A stretch of DNA of 64,000 nucleotides, taken from Xestospongia bergquistia. Its lineage: Eukaryota; Porifera; Demospongiae; Haplosclerida; Petrosiidae. The stretch is taken from the NCBI GenBank assembly GCA_963965975.1, contig OZ014425.1, positions 3,671,501-3,735,500 of the forward strand, read 5' to 3'. The notes beneath the pieces are model-generated. The model ran no database searches and was not told where the DNA came from. It saw nothing but the letters and a program-made list of their open reading frames with translations. Made by a program: the position numbers and the translations under genes. This document shows, piece after piece, positions 23,674 to 35,381 of this stretch (positions within the stretch are counted from its first letter, which is position 1; the number at the start of each line of letters is the position of its first letter).

Positions 23674-26600
23674 ATGGAGCAAAATAAAGGTAAGATGACC
23701 ATAAATTAGATTCTTTACTGCATTGTTTACTTTTCCTATGTAGCAATTCTGAATCTCCATACTCGTTTATCTGTTCGTATATTAGAGCAATTTAATTCAA
23801 AATTAATTCAAGCTATTACCAATGTTCAACCCAATGTGTTAGCAGGGCAATTATTTAGCGGAGGACTTATTTCTCCTGAAGTCAAGAGTGACATATTAAC
23901 AATAGAGCCTACAACAGCTCGTAAAAAAGCAAGTATTTTGTTAAGTGCTATTGAAACATCAGTAGCAACAGAAGGAGGACATGTCCTAGTCGAGTTTTGT
24001 CAAGTACTTCAGCAATATCCTGAGCTAGAGATATTAGCTAACACTATTCTCCAAAATGCAGGTACAATACAAACACTATATATATATAATTATTATAATA
24101 TAATATGCTATACATACTAGGGAAAACCCCTGGGGAATTTCCTATATACAGTTAGCCTCATAGCATATGGTACTAGTAGGACATAACATTTTATTAAATT
24201 ACTGGTAAATTACAAGGTCAGAGTTAACAAATTAAAGGCTATGTGATTTTTTGACAGCAGTCTTTTCCTGTAGCTTATAAAAAAAGTGTACCTGTTACTG
24301 TGGATTCAAGACTTCATGTCACTGAAGATCGTCAGGTACAACTTGACACACGCCCTCCCTCTTCTCCTACTGTCACTGGTGATAATGTCCAATCCAGTAC
24401 TTTACTAACTCCATATCAATCTGTTCAGTCTTCATGTGACACAAGTATCCAGCTAGGAACTATTACAGCCTATAATTCTGCTAACAGAAAAGTAGCCACA
24501 GATAATATTCTTGCTTCATGGTACATAGAGCAGGTAGATCGTGTTAGGAATGACGCAAAATCTCAAAGTACTCACTACGATATTGAAAATTTAACATCTT
24601 CACGAACAGCAAGAAGCTCTGCCACTGAGATAAAACACTCTCCACATACACGTCTTAAACCCATCATTCCCACTGCTGTTCTTCAAACATATGCTAACTA
24701 TCTTAAATCTTATTATAAAAACAAATTTCCCAACTATTTTAAAAGTCATGTTCTACGTTTCCACACTCAAAAGTACATCAACTTAGCTTTAGTACATAAA
24801 GAGATTGAAACCAATCACGAAGGTGAACCATCAATTCTTCTTCAACTTCACGGTAAGGTAGATCAGATCCTACGCAGAAAATCTCCATTGACTATTGAGG
24901 AAGTTGGTATAGTATTTGGGGGAGCTAAAGCTTGGAACATTTTAATTGATGGTGCACCTGGTGTTGGTAAGACAACATTGTCTTGGCATTTGTGTCAGAA
25001 GTGGAGTGAAGGAATACTTCTTCAGGAGTGGTCTCTAGTGGTGCTAGTGCGAATGAGAGATAAACGGGTTCGTGAAGCAAAATGTTTTTCAGACCTATTT
25101 TACTATCCTGATCCACTTGTTCAAAAAGAAATTTGTGATGAGTTGATGTCTACTAATGGAGCTGACTTGCTGATTCTCTTTGATGGTTATGATGAGATTT
25201 CAAAGTATCATGCTCCATATGATTCATTGTTCTTTAAAATTCTCAACCGTGAAGTCCTGACAGAAGCTACACTCCTGGTAACTAGTCGCCCTATCTCCAC
25301 TCAACTCTTAGGAGATGAATTTATCCAGTCTATTGACCAACATATTGAAATATTGGGATTTGGAAAGCAAGACATTAATAATTACATGCTAGTAGCTTTA
25401 GAAAATAATCCTGCACTACTTGAAGCATTTAAATTTTATCTCTCTTCTCATCCTTTTGCTCAGTCAGCTATGTACATTCCTTTACACTGTGGCCTTATTA
25501 TTGAATTGTTTCGAGCTAATTGGAGAAGAGAGAAGGGGTTTTCTCCTAAAACATTGACTCAGTTATATACATCTTTAGTTACAACTCTATTGAGGTGTTA
25601 TATGGATGAGCATGTTGAATACAAGGACCGTAAATCAGTCAGAGACTTGAACGATCTGCCTGAGAAGATCTATGAACAGTTGATGCAACTTGCCAAGCTG
25701 GCTGCAGAAGGAATTGAAAAGCAACAGTATATTTTTGATGACATTCCATGCGAGTCATTAGGTTTGATACAAAGAATAGACGAACTCTACATTGACCAAG
25801 ATGCTAGAGTATCTTACAGTTTTGTTCATCTCACTTTACACGAGTACTTAGCAGCTCTGTACTGGTCTAAGATACCAGAACAGTTGGAGGATCTTCTTGC
25901 GAAACCACATTTATTCCCACTGACTGAATTTATTGCCACAAACAATTTTAGCATTGAAGAACAATCTTCCAGCTTTGGTTCAGCTTCTGTCATACACTGG
26001 CCTGTTTTGCTGTTTCTTTCAGGTCTCACAAAGCTAGAAGGCTTAGATTGCTCTCTTCTTAGCATAGCAGAAGTCAATAGTGATGTTGATACAGTCATTT
26101 CTGTTAATCCTGGTCTTTGTCAGGTCCTATTTGAAGCACAGTCACCGGAGTTAGTTTTCAAGTTATTCTCTTCTGGTTGCTTTAAGCCTGTTATAAACAC
26201 AACACTAGATGCAGTAGTAACAGGTTATTGCATTTCTTGTAGTTCACCACTATCACACTGGGAGATCTACTTATTTGGCCACACTCATGAACTACAACAC
26301 TTGCATATGTTAGCAACTGGGTTACATTATTTAGATACACCTAAAAATGGAGGACACATATCACGACTTGTTTTGGATACTTGGGATCAACTCTCACAGT
26401 GTATTGAGGTTTTGCCAAAGTTTCATCCTTACACACAAGAACTTGTAGATTTGATATTATGTGGAAAGCTAACATTTGGTGCTTCTCATACTGATATTCT
26501 AGTACAAGTTGCTACATATTATCCCTCATTACGTAAAGTGACTATTATTTCATCTAAAAACTCATCACATAGTTGGAGTCACCTTATTTTGTCTCTTCCT

Positions 26601-27239
26601 CAATTGCTCTCTTTAGAAACTCTTTATTTGGCTTTTGTATATCTCCAAGGTAACTCTTTGGAGGATTCAGAAGATAGCAGTCAATTACTTTGTCGCCCAT
26701 TGTCACTATGTAAATCATTAAAACATTTTAAACTATGGCTCTCAAATACATCTTGTGATAGCAGTCAGCTGATTGAAAATTTACTGAACATCCTAGTAAG
26801 CAGACTCCAGACATTAGAATTGGATTATTCAACATTAAACGAAATATCCACATCACTTCTAAGCAAGACATTACGAAATGAGCATTGCTGTTTGCAGAGC
26901 CTAAAACTCGGGTCCTGTGAAATTACTCCAAACAATCTGAATCTGCTTCTCATGAGTTTAACAAAAAACACCAGTCTGCATAACCTTAAAATTGAGAACT
27001 GTACAGCTTTATCTCAGACAATACCATCTCTTAAGGAAATACTTGTTACTAACACTACACTAAAGAAAATGGTGATATGGGACAATAGTATACTAGAAAC
27101 TGATGTCAAGGAATTAGTGCAAACTGTACAATCTAGTGCTTTGTCACAACTCATCCTTCATGAAGACTATGAACTACACTGCACGCATATTGACAAAGTC
27201 TGTTTTCAGCAGTCAGATGACCCTTTTAATTTCCACTGA
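23674..27239 (+). CDS. NLR innate immune receptor (CARD-like, NACHT, LRR)
   Basis: Three exons, 23674-23689, 23744-24061 and 24274-27239, encode 1,099 residues. Residues 6-112 form an all-helical domain with a CARD-like pattern, including GGLISPEVKSDIL and RKKASILLSAIE. A polar linker follows. The NACHT ATPase has Walker A GAPGVGKTT at about 338-346, Walker B LLILFDGYDE at about 410-419, and a sensor LLVTSRP. HLTLHEYLAALYW is the conserved winged-helix end of NLRs. Leucine-rich repeats occupy about 900-1080. NLRs of this layout are cytosolic pattern sensors, and large sets are known in sponges. The third exon was joined at the TTTTCCTGTAG acceptor (exon from 24274) because it is the only nearby AG that keeps frame. 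Ligand unknown. Confidence 0.92.
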
Positions 27240-28349
27240 ATTATGTACTATTCAGTCAAATGACCTATTGACAAATTCCAAATGAAGTTGTAAATGATTA
27301 ATATTTACAACCAAAATTTAGTAGTGATTTATTAACAGTAACCATAAACCTTTTTAAACTTAGATGACTTTGTTATTTCAGTAGACCACAGGGTGGGCTC
27401 AGTCCACAATGTCAACTCCCATAATGTTTATTTCCATAATATCAATCATCATGATATTTTTTATTCTTAATAAATCTTTACTCTGATTTATAATTATATA
27501 TAACTAACATTTCCTTCTAGTTTATATAGTCACATACTATGTGAAGAAATTCAAAATATGACAGGGTTTAGGGCAGTATGTTGCATGCCACCATAGATAA
27601 CTAATTGCTCTATTATTTATAATGCCAAAACATAGTGTGCCCCATGACAATACACTCCAAGATGGTGAACAATAGTAATTATTATTACAGGTTATAAAGG
27701 TTCTTTGGATTATTTACAATTTTTTTCTTTGTCTATGTGTAATATCTCTATAATATTTCTATAAAGTTAAATAACTTTGAAATGCCTGGAATGCTGATAC
27801 AGATTAAATGGAAACAGATAACCTGACTTGATTATATAATGTCACTATAACTATTGAATTGTACTATTATTACACTTCTATACACAAGTACAGATGAATA
27901 TTCAGAGTAAGTGTCATCACAGATTAACAATGGTTTTCCTGATCATGAGTTCCTCCTATCATAACTATAGACCAGACAATAAACTACACCTGTTCTGCCT
28001 TCAAAGGGATTGCATGTCCAATATAAGTAATTAGAACTGTTTCTGTAGTTTTCAGTAGTTGCTGTTATATGACTCCAACTACCCAACAATCTTGAACCAA
28101 ACTAAGGTCTAATTAATGTAATTAATTAGGTGGGGTATCTGAATCAAAAGCTGGAATGAGGTATAGCTATAATACTAGTTAACTATCCAAATAATAGTTC
28201 AGTTAATTTGTTAGAATAGAGAGATCATCTTGGTCTCATTACATTGCTGAAATCCTAGAATAGATTCATTGTCAGCTACAATCATTAATTAAGACTTGAG
28301 GACATATAACAATTGTTCAAATTATGCTGTTTGTGAAGTTATAATTAAG
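27240..28349. other. Intergenic, no gene seen
   Basis: AT-rich sequence between the NLR and the NLR-like relic. Only short random frames; no RNA gene or repeat family identified. Confidence 0.6.
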
Positions 28350-28615
28350 GTTAAACTTGGATCTTGCCCAGAAAGTTACTCCAAACAATCTAAATTTGAT
28401 TCTCATTTTGATCTAACAAAACACACCAGCCTACAGTAATGTGTATACATAAACTTAAATTGAGAACTCTCCATCTTTTACTGATACCAGGCATGCAGTA
28501 CCATTTCTTATTAAATAAATAAGTGTACAATTGTTTCTAATAATATACCCAATACCGACATCAATAAGGAATTGTTTCTGGTGTGCTCTTGTTCTTCAAT
28601 CTACAATGGTGCTGC
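28350..28615 (+). pseudogene. Decayed NLR leucine-rich-repeat fragment
   Basis: Aligns with the LRR end of the NLR at about 26900-27140. Shared strings are ACTCCAAACAATCT, ACACCAG, AAATTGAGAACT and GATACCA/AATACCATCT. Indels and stops remove any frame. No NACHT or CARD part remains upstream, so it is the 3' stub of a former tandem NLR copy. Confidence 0.75.
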
Positions 28616-28751
28616 CAGATAACCATTTATAATTGAAAAATATGGCCTAACTATTCAATTTTTTTTTTAATTTTAATTTAAAGAATTGAACAAACACAAA
28701 AAATGTAGCTTCAGTTATAACTACAACCAACTGTTCACTAGTGGTACAGTT

Positions 28752-29240
28752 TTATTGCAACTGGAGTTCAACTTCAAAACATCCTTGCTGGTTACCACTT
28801 GGATCATACATTGTCCATGTAACAACTGCCTTCACTTTAGGATACTCAGACTTAATAGGAATTGTAACTGACTCAGTGTAGGACTGGCCTGACTTCATTG
28901 GACATTGTACACCATCGTCACAGATACTAGGTTTTGGAAGAGGAAATGGGACATTGACTCCTAGCACTTTGCCGGAGACTTTATTTGTACCAGAAGCAAA
29001 GTCTGCTGTGGCCTTGAACGTGACCGAAATAGATGCGTTAGTGCCACGAGTTATAGTACATGGAGGAGCTGTACAGCCTGGTATGTTTACAGATGTTATT
29101 TGGAAGCCTGTGTCAGCCTGACTACAATGAATCCACACATCTCCTACATCCTTCGTGAAATCAGACGACTTGAAGAAGGGTTTGGCTGATGTTAAACTTA
29201 ACAAAAATACAACAAGAACGAGAGCAGTTTTCATGTACAT
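28752..29240 (-). CDS. NPC2: NPC2-like secreted sterol-binding protein (ML domain)
   Basis: Single-exon gene of 162 residues. A signal peptide (MKTALVLVVFLLSLTSA) precedes an ML/NPC2 domain. Six cysteines at 39, 56, 61, 107, 113 and 154 reproduce the NPC2 disulfide spacing, with a wide outer pair, a 5-residue pair and a 6-residue pair. The PFPLPKPSICDDGVQCP segment matches the family's Pro-rich loop. NPC2 binds cholesterol inside lysosomes and passes it to NPC1; ML proteins can also bind other lipids. Start is at the first Met, with Met 3 equally possible. It lies 262 bp head to head with the dehydrogenase gene. Confidence 0.88.
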   Translation of the reverse strand: MYMKTALVLVVFLLSLTSAKPFFKSSDFTKDVGDVWIHCSQADTGFQITSVNIPGCTAPPCTITRGTNASISVTFKATADFASGTNKVSGKVLGVNVPFPLPKPSICDDGVQCPMKSGQSYTESVTIPIKSEYPKVKAVVTWTMYDPSGNQQGCFEVELQLQ

Positions 29241-29502
29241 CTTGTGGTTCGTTTGAGCGATCGACCTTCACCTTTGACACGTGACTATATAGAAAGAGGT
29301 CTATTTACTTATTATAGTTATTAATTTTTCTTAATGTATATGTATTATACCGTACATACTATGACCCGTCCGGCATCATCGAGGGCGTTAGTCTCGTCCC
29401 CCAGACTGCCTCGCCCAAATGCAAGATACGTGAGCTTCCCGTCCTACACCCGGAAAAAATGGAGGATAGATTATGTAATTAGAGCCCTTCTACTATCCAA
29501 GA
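29241..29502. promoter_or_regulatory. Bidirectional promoter region, NPC2-like / SDR
   Basis: 262 bp between divergent start codons, noticeably richer in GC and CpG than its surroundings (for example around 29360-29420). This fits a shared promoter. No specific factor site is claimed. Confidence 0.5.
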
Positions 29503-30762
29503 ATGGGTTGTCCTATGTTTGAAAAGAAAGTTGTTCTCCAAAGGCCAGTAGATTATCCCTTTCAGTCACTTTATCGTCCATGGAGTTGGATATTGAGCAG
29601 TTTTAGTAACTTGATCATTTTTGCCATCCTACTTCTTCTTATCTATGCCATAATAAAGAAAAAGAGAAGACAAGTGAAAAAACTAAAGTACAGACGAGTT
29701 ATCTGTCAAGACTGTCACGCTACCAAACATCAAGTGCCTGTATTAGTTACTGGTGGCTCTGGATCTTTAGGACAATGCCTTGTCCACCATCTTGTTGCCG
29801 ACGGAGGTTATGAGGTTCATTCTTTGGATTTAGTTATACCAGATGATCTCCATCGTATACCTGGAGTGACATCTTACATTGAGGTAAATATAGTTGACAA
29901 AGATGAGTTAGTCTTGGCACTAAAGGAAGTTCAACCTGAGGTAGTATTTCATGTGGCTGGCCTTGTCCCATCTGTCAAGACAAAGGACACCGATCTCTTT
30001 CAAGTTAATGGTGAAGGTACTGAACACATTGTAGAGATTTGTAAAGGTACTGGTGTTAAACGTCTTGTCTATACCAGCACTTGTGATGTACTGATGGCTA
30101 AAGAACCTTCTCAGGTTTTAGAATTAGCAAATGAGACACACCCTCTTCCAAAACAACCATTAAATGCCTATTGTGCATCAAAACTACAGGGAGAAAAAGT
30201 CGTTTTAGATGCTAACAATGGCAATGATTTTACTACATGTGTACTGAGATGTTCTATAATTGCCGGCATTGACTCGGCTCTGTTTCGTGCGTTATTACAT
30301 AATCAAGCAGTTTACATCGGAAGTGGCACTAATAAACATTGTCTTGTTGAGATCAATTCTTGCGCAGAGGGTCATATTCTGGCAGAGAAGAAACTACAAA
30401 GTCATCCCTCGCTAGTTGCTGGTCAAGTCTATCATTTATCAGGTGACGTGTATCAAGTCAAGGACTTAGTAGGATACACAATAGAGGATAGTCAGACCAC
30501 TATATGGGGTTACTCTCCTCCATATTCCATACCAAAGTGGCTTGCTTATATCACTGCCATGTTCAATGTGTGTGTTAGTCGACTTATAGGGTATGTCCCT
30601 ATTGATCCTAATTTAGATTTAAATGCTGTTGAGTTCTTTTGTCGAAGTTACACATTTAGTGGAGACAAAGCTCATCAAGAGTTAGGGTGGCCAGAGCATC
30701 TATCATGGCAAGAAGTAGTTTGTACTGTTATAGAAGAAAATGAAAATAAGAAACAAAAATAG
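29503..30762 (+). CDS. 3-beta-HSD/NSDHL-like short-chain dehydrogenase
   Basis: Single-exon, 419 residues. A membrane segment at about 35-52 is followed by a basic stretch (KKKRRQVKK). The extended SDR Rossmann fold starts at VPVLVTGGSGSLG (NAD motif at 83-90). The catalytic pair is in NAYCASK (Tyr 223, Lys 227), with Ser in the YTSTCD strand at 190-195. The family oxidises and isomerises 3-beta-hydroxysteroids or acts as sterol-4-alpha-carboxylate 3-dehydrogenase (NSDHL) in post-squalene sterol synthesis at the ER. An N-terminal anchor is unlike NSDHL, whose membrane segment is C-terminal, so SDR42E-like is an alternative. The neighbouring NPC2-like and sterol reductase genes suggest a sterol role (inference). 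Ends 207 bp before the first VWA gene. Confidence 0.85.
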   Translation: MGCPMFEKKVVLQRPVDYPFQSLYRPWSWILSSFSNLIIFAILLLLIYAIIKKKRRQVKKLKYRRVICQDCHATKHQVPVLVTGGSGSLGQCLVHHLVADGGYEVHSLDLVIPDDLHRIPGVTSYIEVNIVDKDELVLALKEVQPEVVFHVAGLVPSVKTKDTDLFQVNGEGTEHIVEICKGTGVKRLVYTSTCDVLMAKEPSQVLELANETHPLPKQPLNAYCASKLQGEKVVLDANNGNDFTTCVLRCSIIAGIDSALFRALLHNQAVYIGSGTNKHCLVEINSCAEGHILAEKKLQSHPSLVAGQVYHLSGDVYQVKDLVGYTIEDSQTTIWGYSPPYSIPKWLAYITAMFNVCVSRLIGYVPIDPNLDLNAVEFFCRSYTFSGDKAHQELGWPEHLSWQEVVCTVIEENENKKQK

Positions 30763-30969
30763 AATTTTTTTAATTTGTTGACAAGATTCATTATTACAAG
30801 TTACGTCATTTATTATTGCTAAAATTAGTAACCATGTCTAAAATTAGTAACTATGTCTAAATTTAGCTGTCGAGTCATCCCCTTCACAATCTATATAAAC
30901 ACACAATCTTCGGATCTGTCAGGTATTACAGATAATTTAATCTAATTTTCTTTTTCAAGCTATTTGATC

Positions 30970-32958
30970 ATGGCATCACCTTCTGGAGACAAGCTAAATA
31001 TTAGTTGGACTCCCGAGTTCTCAGCTTATCCACTGGTAGAGCAGCCAGCATGGAGTGTGTGTACAATAAAAGCTCCTTTTTATGAGCCTTCTAGCCGTGC
31101 ACCCGTCGATATTGTAGCTGTTATTGACAAGAGTGGTTCTATGCATGGAGAGAAATTGGATCTTGTAAAAGAGACTTTGGAATTCGTCATTGACCAATGT
31201 AAGCACAACAAGATATGCATCCATTTATCTCTTCCATGTATCCATTTTATTTTTACAGTGAAAGAATGTGATCGTCTTTCAGTGGTAACCTATGATACCA
31301 AAGTTCAAGTAGACTTTCCTCTTACCTCTATGGACTCAGCAAACAAAGAAAGAACTAAACTCATGGTCAAGGCAATTAGAGATGGATCATCAACTAATTT
31401 ATGTGGAGGATTATTGAAAGGTAAACCATTTAATCATTGATAATATCTAGCTATCATTTCTAACTTGATGTAGGAATGGAACAGATTATAGGACGTACTG
31501 GGGAAAAGGCTCAAGTTGCCTCTGTTCTACTTCTTACTGATGGCCTTGCTAATGTTGGTATCTCAAATCGTGATGGTATTATGGAAGAGATGAGAAAGCT
31601 AATAGATCCATCACCTGGCCATACGGTAACTACTGCTAAATAATGTCTGTTTTTGTTTCACTAATTCTCTTTCTCTCTCATACACACAGCCATTTGAAGG
31701 GACAGTGTACACATTTGGATTTGGTTCAGATCATGACGCTCGTCTTTTAGAATCTGTCTCAACTCAAGGAGGTGGTGTCTATTACTATATTGACTCAACT
31801 GAAAAGGTTAATGAACTATACTTGTTGACTTTATAATTACTTATAATTCTATTATAAGGGGATTTCTTATGTTTGTATTACAATGCTATAATTATGACCA
31901 TATTTAACCTGTTAATATAAATATTCATAATACTACTCTCCTCTTTGTAGATTCCTGAATCATTTGCTGATTGTCTTGGTGGTTTACTAAGTGTGATGGC
32001 TCAGAACATCACACTTAAACTTGAAGCATGTGGCGAAAATAAGATCACAGCTGTACATGCTGGAGGACGACCAGTTAATTGGAAGACAGCTAACAAAAGG
32101 TAACACTAACTATTACTACATTATAGTTACTGGCATTGTATAAGGCATACCTTAACAGATACCTTATTCATGCTATTAAATAGTGTTAAATTGTCTTAAA
32201 TGGATATATGACATTCCTCTATAGAGATAACTATGTCACTATCATTACTACTAACATAACACTATTGCTATGTGTCTTTATAGTTGTGAAGTAACAATGG
32301 GTGACCTTCAGTCAGAAGAAGAGAGAGACATTCTATTAGAACTCAAGTTGCCTGTTCTTTCTGTCTCAACTAGTGATGTTGTTATAACAGGTCAATTAGT
32401 TTATTTCAATGTCATCTCCTCAACAATGGATAACATTGGAAGTAATCTGACAATAGAGAGAAGTGGTTAGTTACTGATACGCTCAATATAACATTAGTGA
32501 TTCCCTGTGTATAGATGGTCCTCGTGGTGAAGCTAGTAAGAAGCTTGACACACAGAGGAATCGTATCATAGCAACCAATGCCCTTAAAGAAGCTAGACAA
32601 CTAGCTGATCAAGGCAAATATCCTGAAGCAAAAAAGATATTAGAAAGTGCTGTACAGAGAATTACAGCATCAGTATCTGTGGGAGAAGAATTCTGTCAAG
32701 GGTTATTGAGTGATTTGACTAAAGCATCAGAGACGATGAGATCACAACAAGAGTACCGCTCTCATGGTGCTCATTACATGATGAGCAAGTAAGTAAAATG
32801 GCTGGCTTGTATTAGTGGAATGTGCCACTGTCATCTCCCTCCATTTTAGAATGCAGAGTCATGCAGTTCAAAGGAGTAATTTTATGAGTGAGGCCACACC
32901 CTATAGCAATACTTCCAGAGGTGTATTTGTTGCCAAATCAAAGGCCATGAAAAAGTGA
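30970..32958 (+). CDS. VWA-Vwaint protein, copy 1
   Basis: Eight exons, 30970-31198, 31259-31420, 31474-31625, 31690-31806, 31951-32099, 32284-32465, 32515-32788 and 32850-32958, join in frame to 457 residues. The von Willebrand A domain (about 46-235) has a complete metal site: DKSGS at 53-57, Thr in DGSSTNL at about 122, and Asp in LLLTDG at about 153. A Vwaint-type region follows with DLQSEEERDILLELKLP, then a helical region rich in Lys and Glu (NALKEARQLADQGKYPEAKK). There is no signal peptide, so a cytosolic protein is likely. The layout recalls VWA-Vwaint proteins such as plant WAV3 minus its RING finger; partner unknown. A start six bases upstream is also possible. Confidence 0.88.
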
Positions 32959-33147
32959 AGAACTACTTTCAATAATAACAGTATTTATTGATTGACTATT
33001 ATATATCAATATATTTTTAACAAATTAGTTTGAACATTCCCTTTTAGCATTTGTATCAAATTAAAGTTATTGTTGGCAGAAAATATATATTTTTAACACA
33101 ACAACATAATCCTTAACTACACAATTAGTTATGTAATAGCTGTTTTC

Positions 33148-33200
33148 TACCACAATCCAGAGATCAGTCTCTACCTTAATATATCCTACTAGATCCTTAA
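33148..33200 (-). pseudogene. Sterol reductase 3'-end relic behind VWA1
   Basis: The reverse strand reads RLISGLW and a TAG stop, against RLIPGLY and TAG at the end of the intact reductase (42180). Flanking non-coding sequence from the VWA stop onward also matches 41981-42180. Everything upstream of these last codons is gone. Confidence 0.8.
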
Positions 33201-33661
33201 CTTGATAACAGCAAATTTAACCCTTTATAAGTCAGTATACTGTTATACTGTCTAGCATGCTGGACAGTCCTATAACTATTTTGGATCATGTGCTGTAAAT
33301 TATTGTTATGTTTATTTATATTCTATTATTGTATATATGCAACAATTGAAAACAATGTCCTTCATTTGCTGATGCATATGACATGACATGGAACTCATCT
33401 TTTACTGTTTTCATCCCATGTAGTAAACAATAATGCCCTACCTGTCATTAACACTGACCTCTTCAACCAACTGAAACCTTAAAACGTTTTTCTGGGATTA
33501 TTTTGTTAATCATTTTGACCTCAATATGACCAGGAGCTCCTGATATGACATATACCTGGCACTAATGTAATAACTGCAGTTCCACTAACCAATTTTTCAC
33601 AAATAATTTTAATATAATTACCTCAACAGGCTACATCTAGATCTTAGATGTAGACCTTCAG

Positions 33662-33665
<4 letters not shown>

Positions 33666-33713
<48 letters not shown>
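33666..33713. repeat. (AT)n microsatellite
   Basis: About 23 AT dinucleotides directly after a palindrome. The copy at 38051-38110 is longer. Confidence 0.95.
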
Positions 33714-33717
<4 letters not shown>

Positions 33718-35381
33718 CATATCTTTATGTTATTAATATTTACTTGCCTTTGTTCTTTTAATTACTGTAAAATCTTATTAATAATAATAATAAGTTAACA
33801 GAAAGCTAATAGAAATATATGTGCATTGAACTTGAAAACACTCCCAAAATAGCCAAGTTTGTTGTAGAACCCATTCAAATACTCATATGATGCATGCGTC
33901 AGTTTGCTTATCTGAAGCATGATCTGACTGGAATCACATTGTCCTTTACCTTTTTCATGCACACACGTATTCCTGACATAGCCTTATAAAAAATTTAACT
34001 GTTTTTATATACACTTTGGTGGCTACTCACTGCTTATCAAAGTCTCTGTAATAAAAGTAAATAACTCTGTCACACAGTTTTATTATATTGAAAAACTATG
34101 AATTGTGGAATGTGGTAGTATCTGATTTAATAGAATGGATAGAAAAAGAATAGACAGAAATATAACAATATGAAAACATCTGTACAGTACTAGTGTAAAT
34201 GGCTGTATAGTGTCTGCACCAAACTAAGTGTGCACAATATATAGTAAGATACTTATAGATATAAGAGAAAGAGAGAGAAGGAGAAAGAGTTAATTTTTTG
34301 AAACTACAAATAACAACCTCAACTGGTGGCATACAGAAGATTGTCAGTAACATTATTATTTGTTGTAGTTATACAGAAATATTTAAAGTTTGGTCAATAA
34401 ATAGGTCAATCAGTCAGGGTGAGCATCATGAATTTGTGACAACTAGCTGTTTAGCTCAGATTGCATCAAATGCCTTCTGTGTTGTAAGTTCCAACAATAC
34501 TGAGGACATTACTAGAGCCATTGTCTTAAAAACAACAGACAATTAGATATCAAGCTTCATACATTCATAAATCCTATTAGTTTATTAATTAACTCATAGA
34601 CAGAATTCAAATGTATATAAAATCAACAACCAATTCAGTTCTATTAAATGCAGGCCTATTGTTTTATTTTTTGTCACATTTGGCATTCCTTAATTAGGAC
34701 AGACAATGAGGTAATAGATGTAATTATTACCAATACATAACCAGCTGCTCATTAGAATGCTTAAATCATAAATATCGAGAATATGGTGAATATAACATAT
34801 TATTATTATATTGTTATACCTGGTGAAGGCTAATCAAGGCCGAAACATTCTATAATGTTTATTTTCTAATAAAAATTATTATTCTCATATTAACATCAAC
34901 AACAGACTGAGCCAGTCCTCGTTCATTATAACTATTCTTAGCCCAATATCTTATAGAATGTGCAGGCATGTTAGAATGTCAAATTTTACTGCACAGATAT
35001 GACATTCTCATGATTACTTTCTGCCTGCAGTCCATGCAGTGCTATGACATTTGATATTTTAGCCTTTTAAGATTATAAAATAGAATTATTAATATAATAC
35101 TACAATGTGGCATCCATTCACAAAAGACTGACATTTTGTAATTATAAGTAATGTATTATATAGTAGTGTATATAGGCAGTCTGCATCACAACAGCCTCTT
35201 GCATAAGTATAACCAAATCTTCTGAGATCAACACAACATGTTATTCTAAGCAATAAAAAATTAAACTAGATGGATTGGCAGTTATTTGTCAAGTCAGGAA
35301 GCTAGAGTCATTTAAAGCCAGAATGCGGAAGCCCAGTGGGTTGTGTTCACGTACAAACTTCCCCAAGTTTCACTATCGATC

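Larger units (their letters stand above)
32959..35381. repeat. Intergenic part of the VWA duplication unit, copy 1
   Basis: About 2.4 kb, nearly identical to 37373-39769; the later part is also found at about 55340-56593. It holds a C-terminal relic of the sterol reductase, a CTACATCTA/TAGATGTAG palindrome at 33629-33651, an (AT)n run and a hammerhead-like motif at about 34819. No intact gene. Unit spacing from VWA1 to VWA2 is 4,412 bp. Confidence 0.85.

Noticed and set aside
29334..29522. Small open frame upstream of the dehydrogenase
   Set aside because: It overlaps the dehydrogenase start in another frame and lies in the GC-richer promoter region; no family similarity.
34255..34300. GA-rich run considered as a promoter element of VWA2
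   Set aside because: It lies over 1 kb upstream, is simple sequence and varies among copies; no evidence for a regulatory role.
34298..34546. An 82-codon open frame repeated in the VWA intergenic units (also 38695-38943)
   Set aside because: It has no ATG start, matches no family I recognise, and its conservation is no higher than that of surrounding duplicated non-coding DNA. The third copy near 55390 has a frame-changing deletion.
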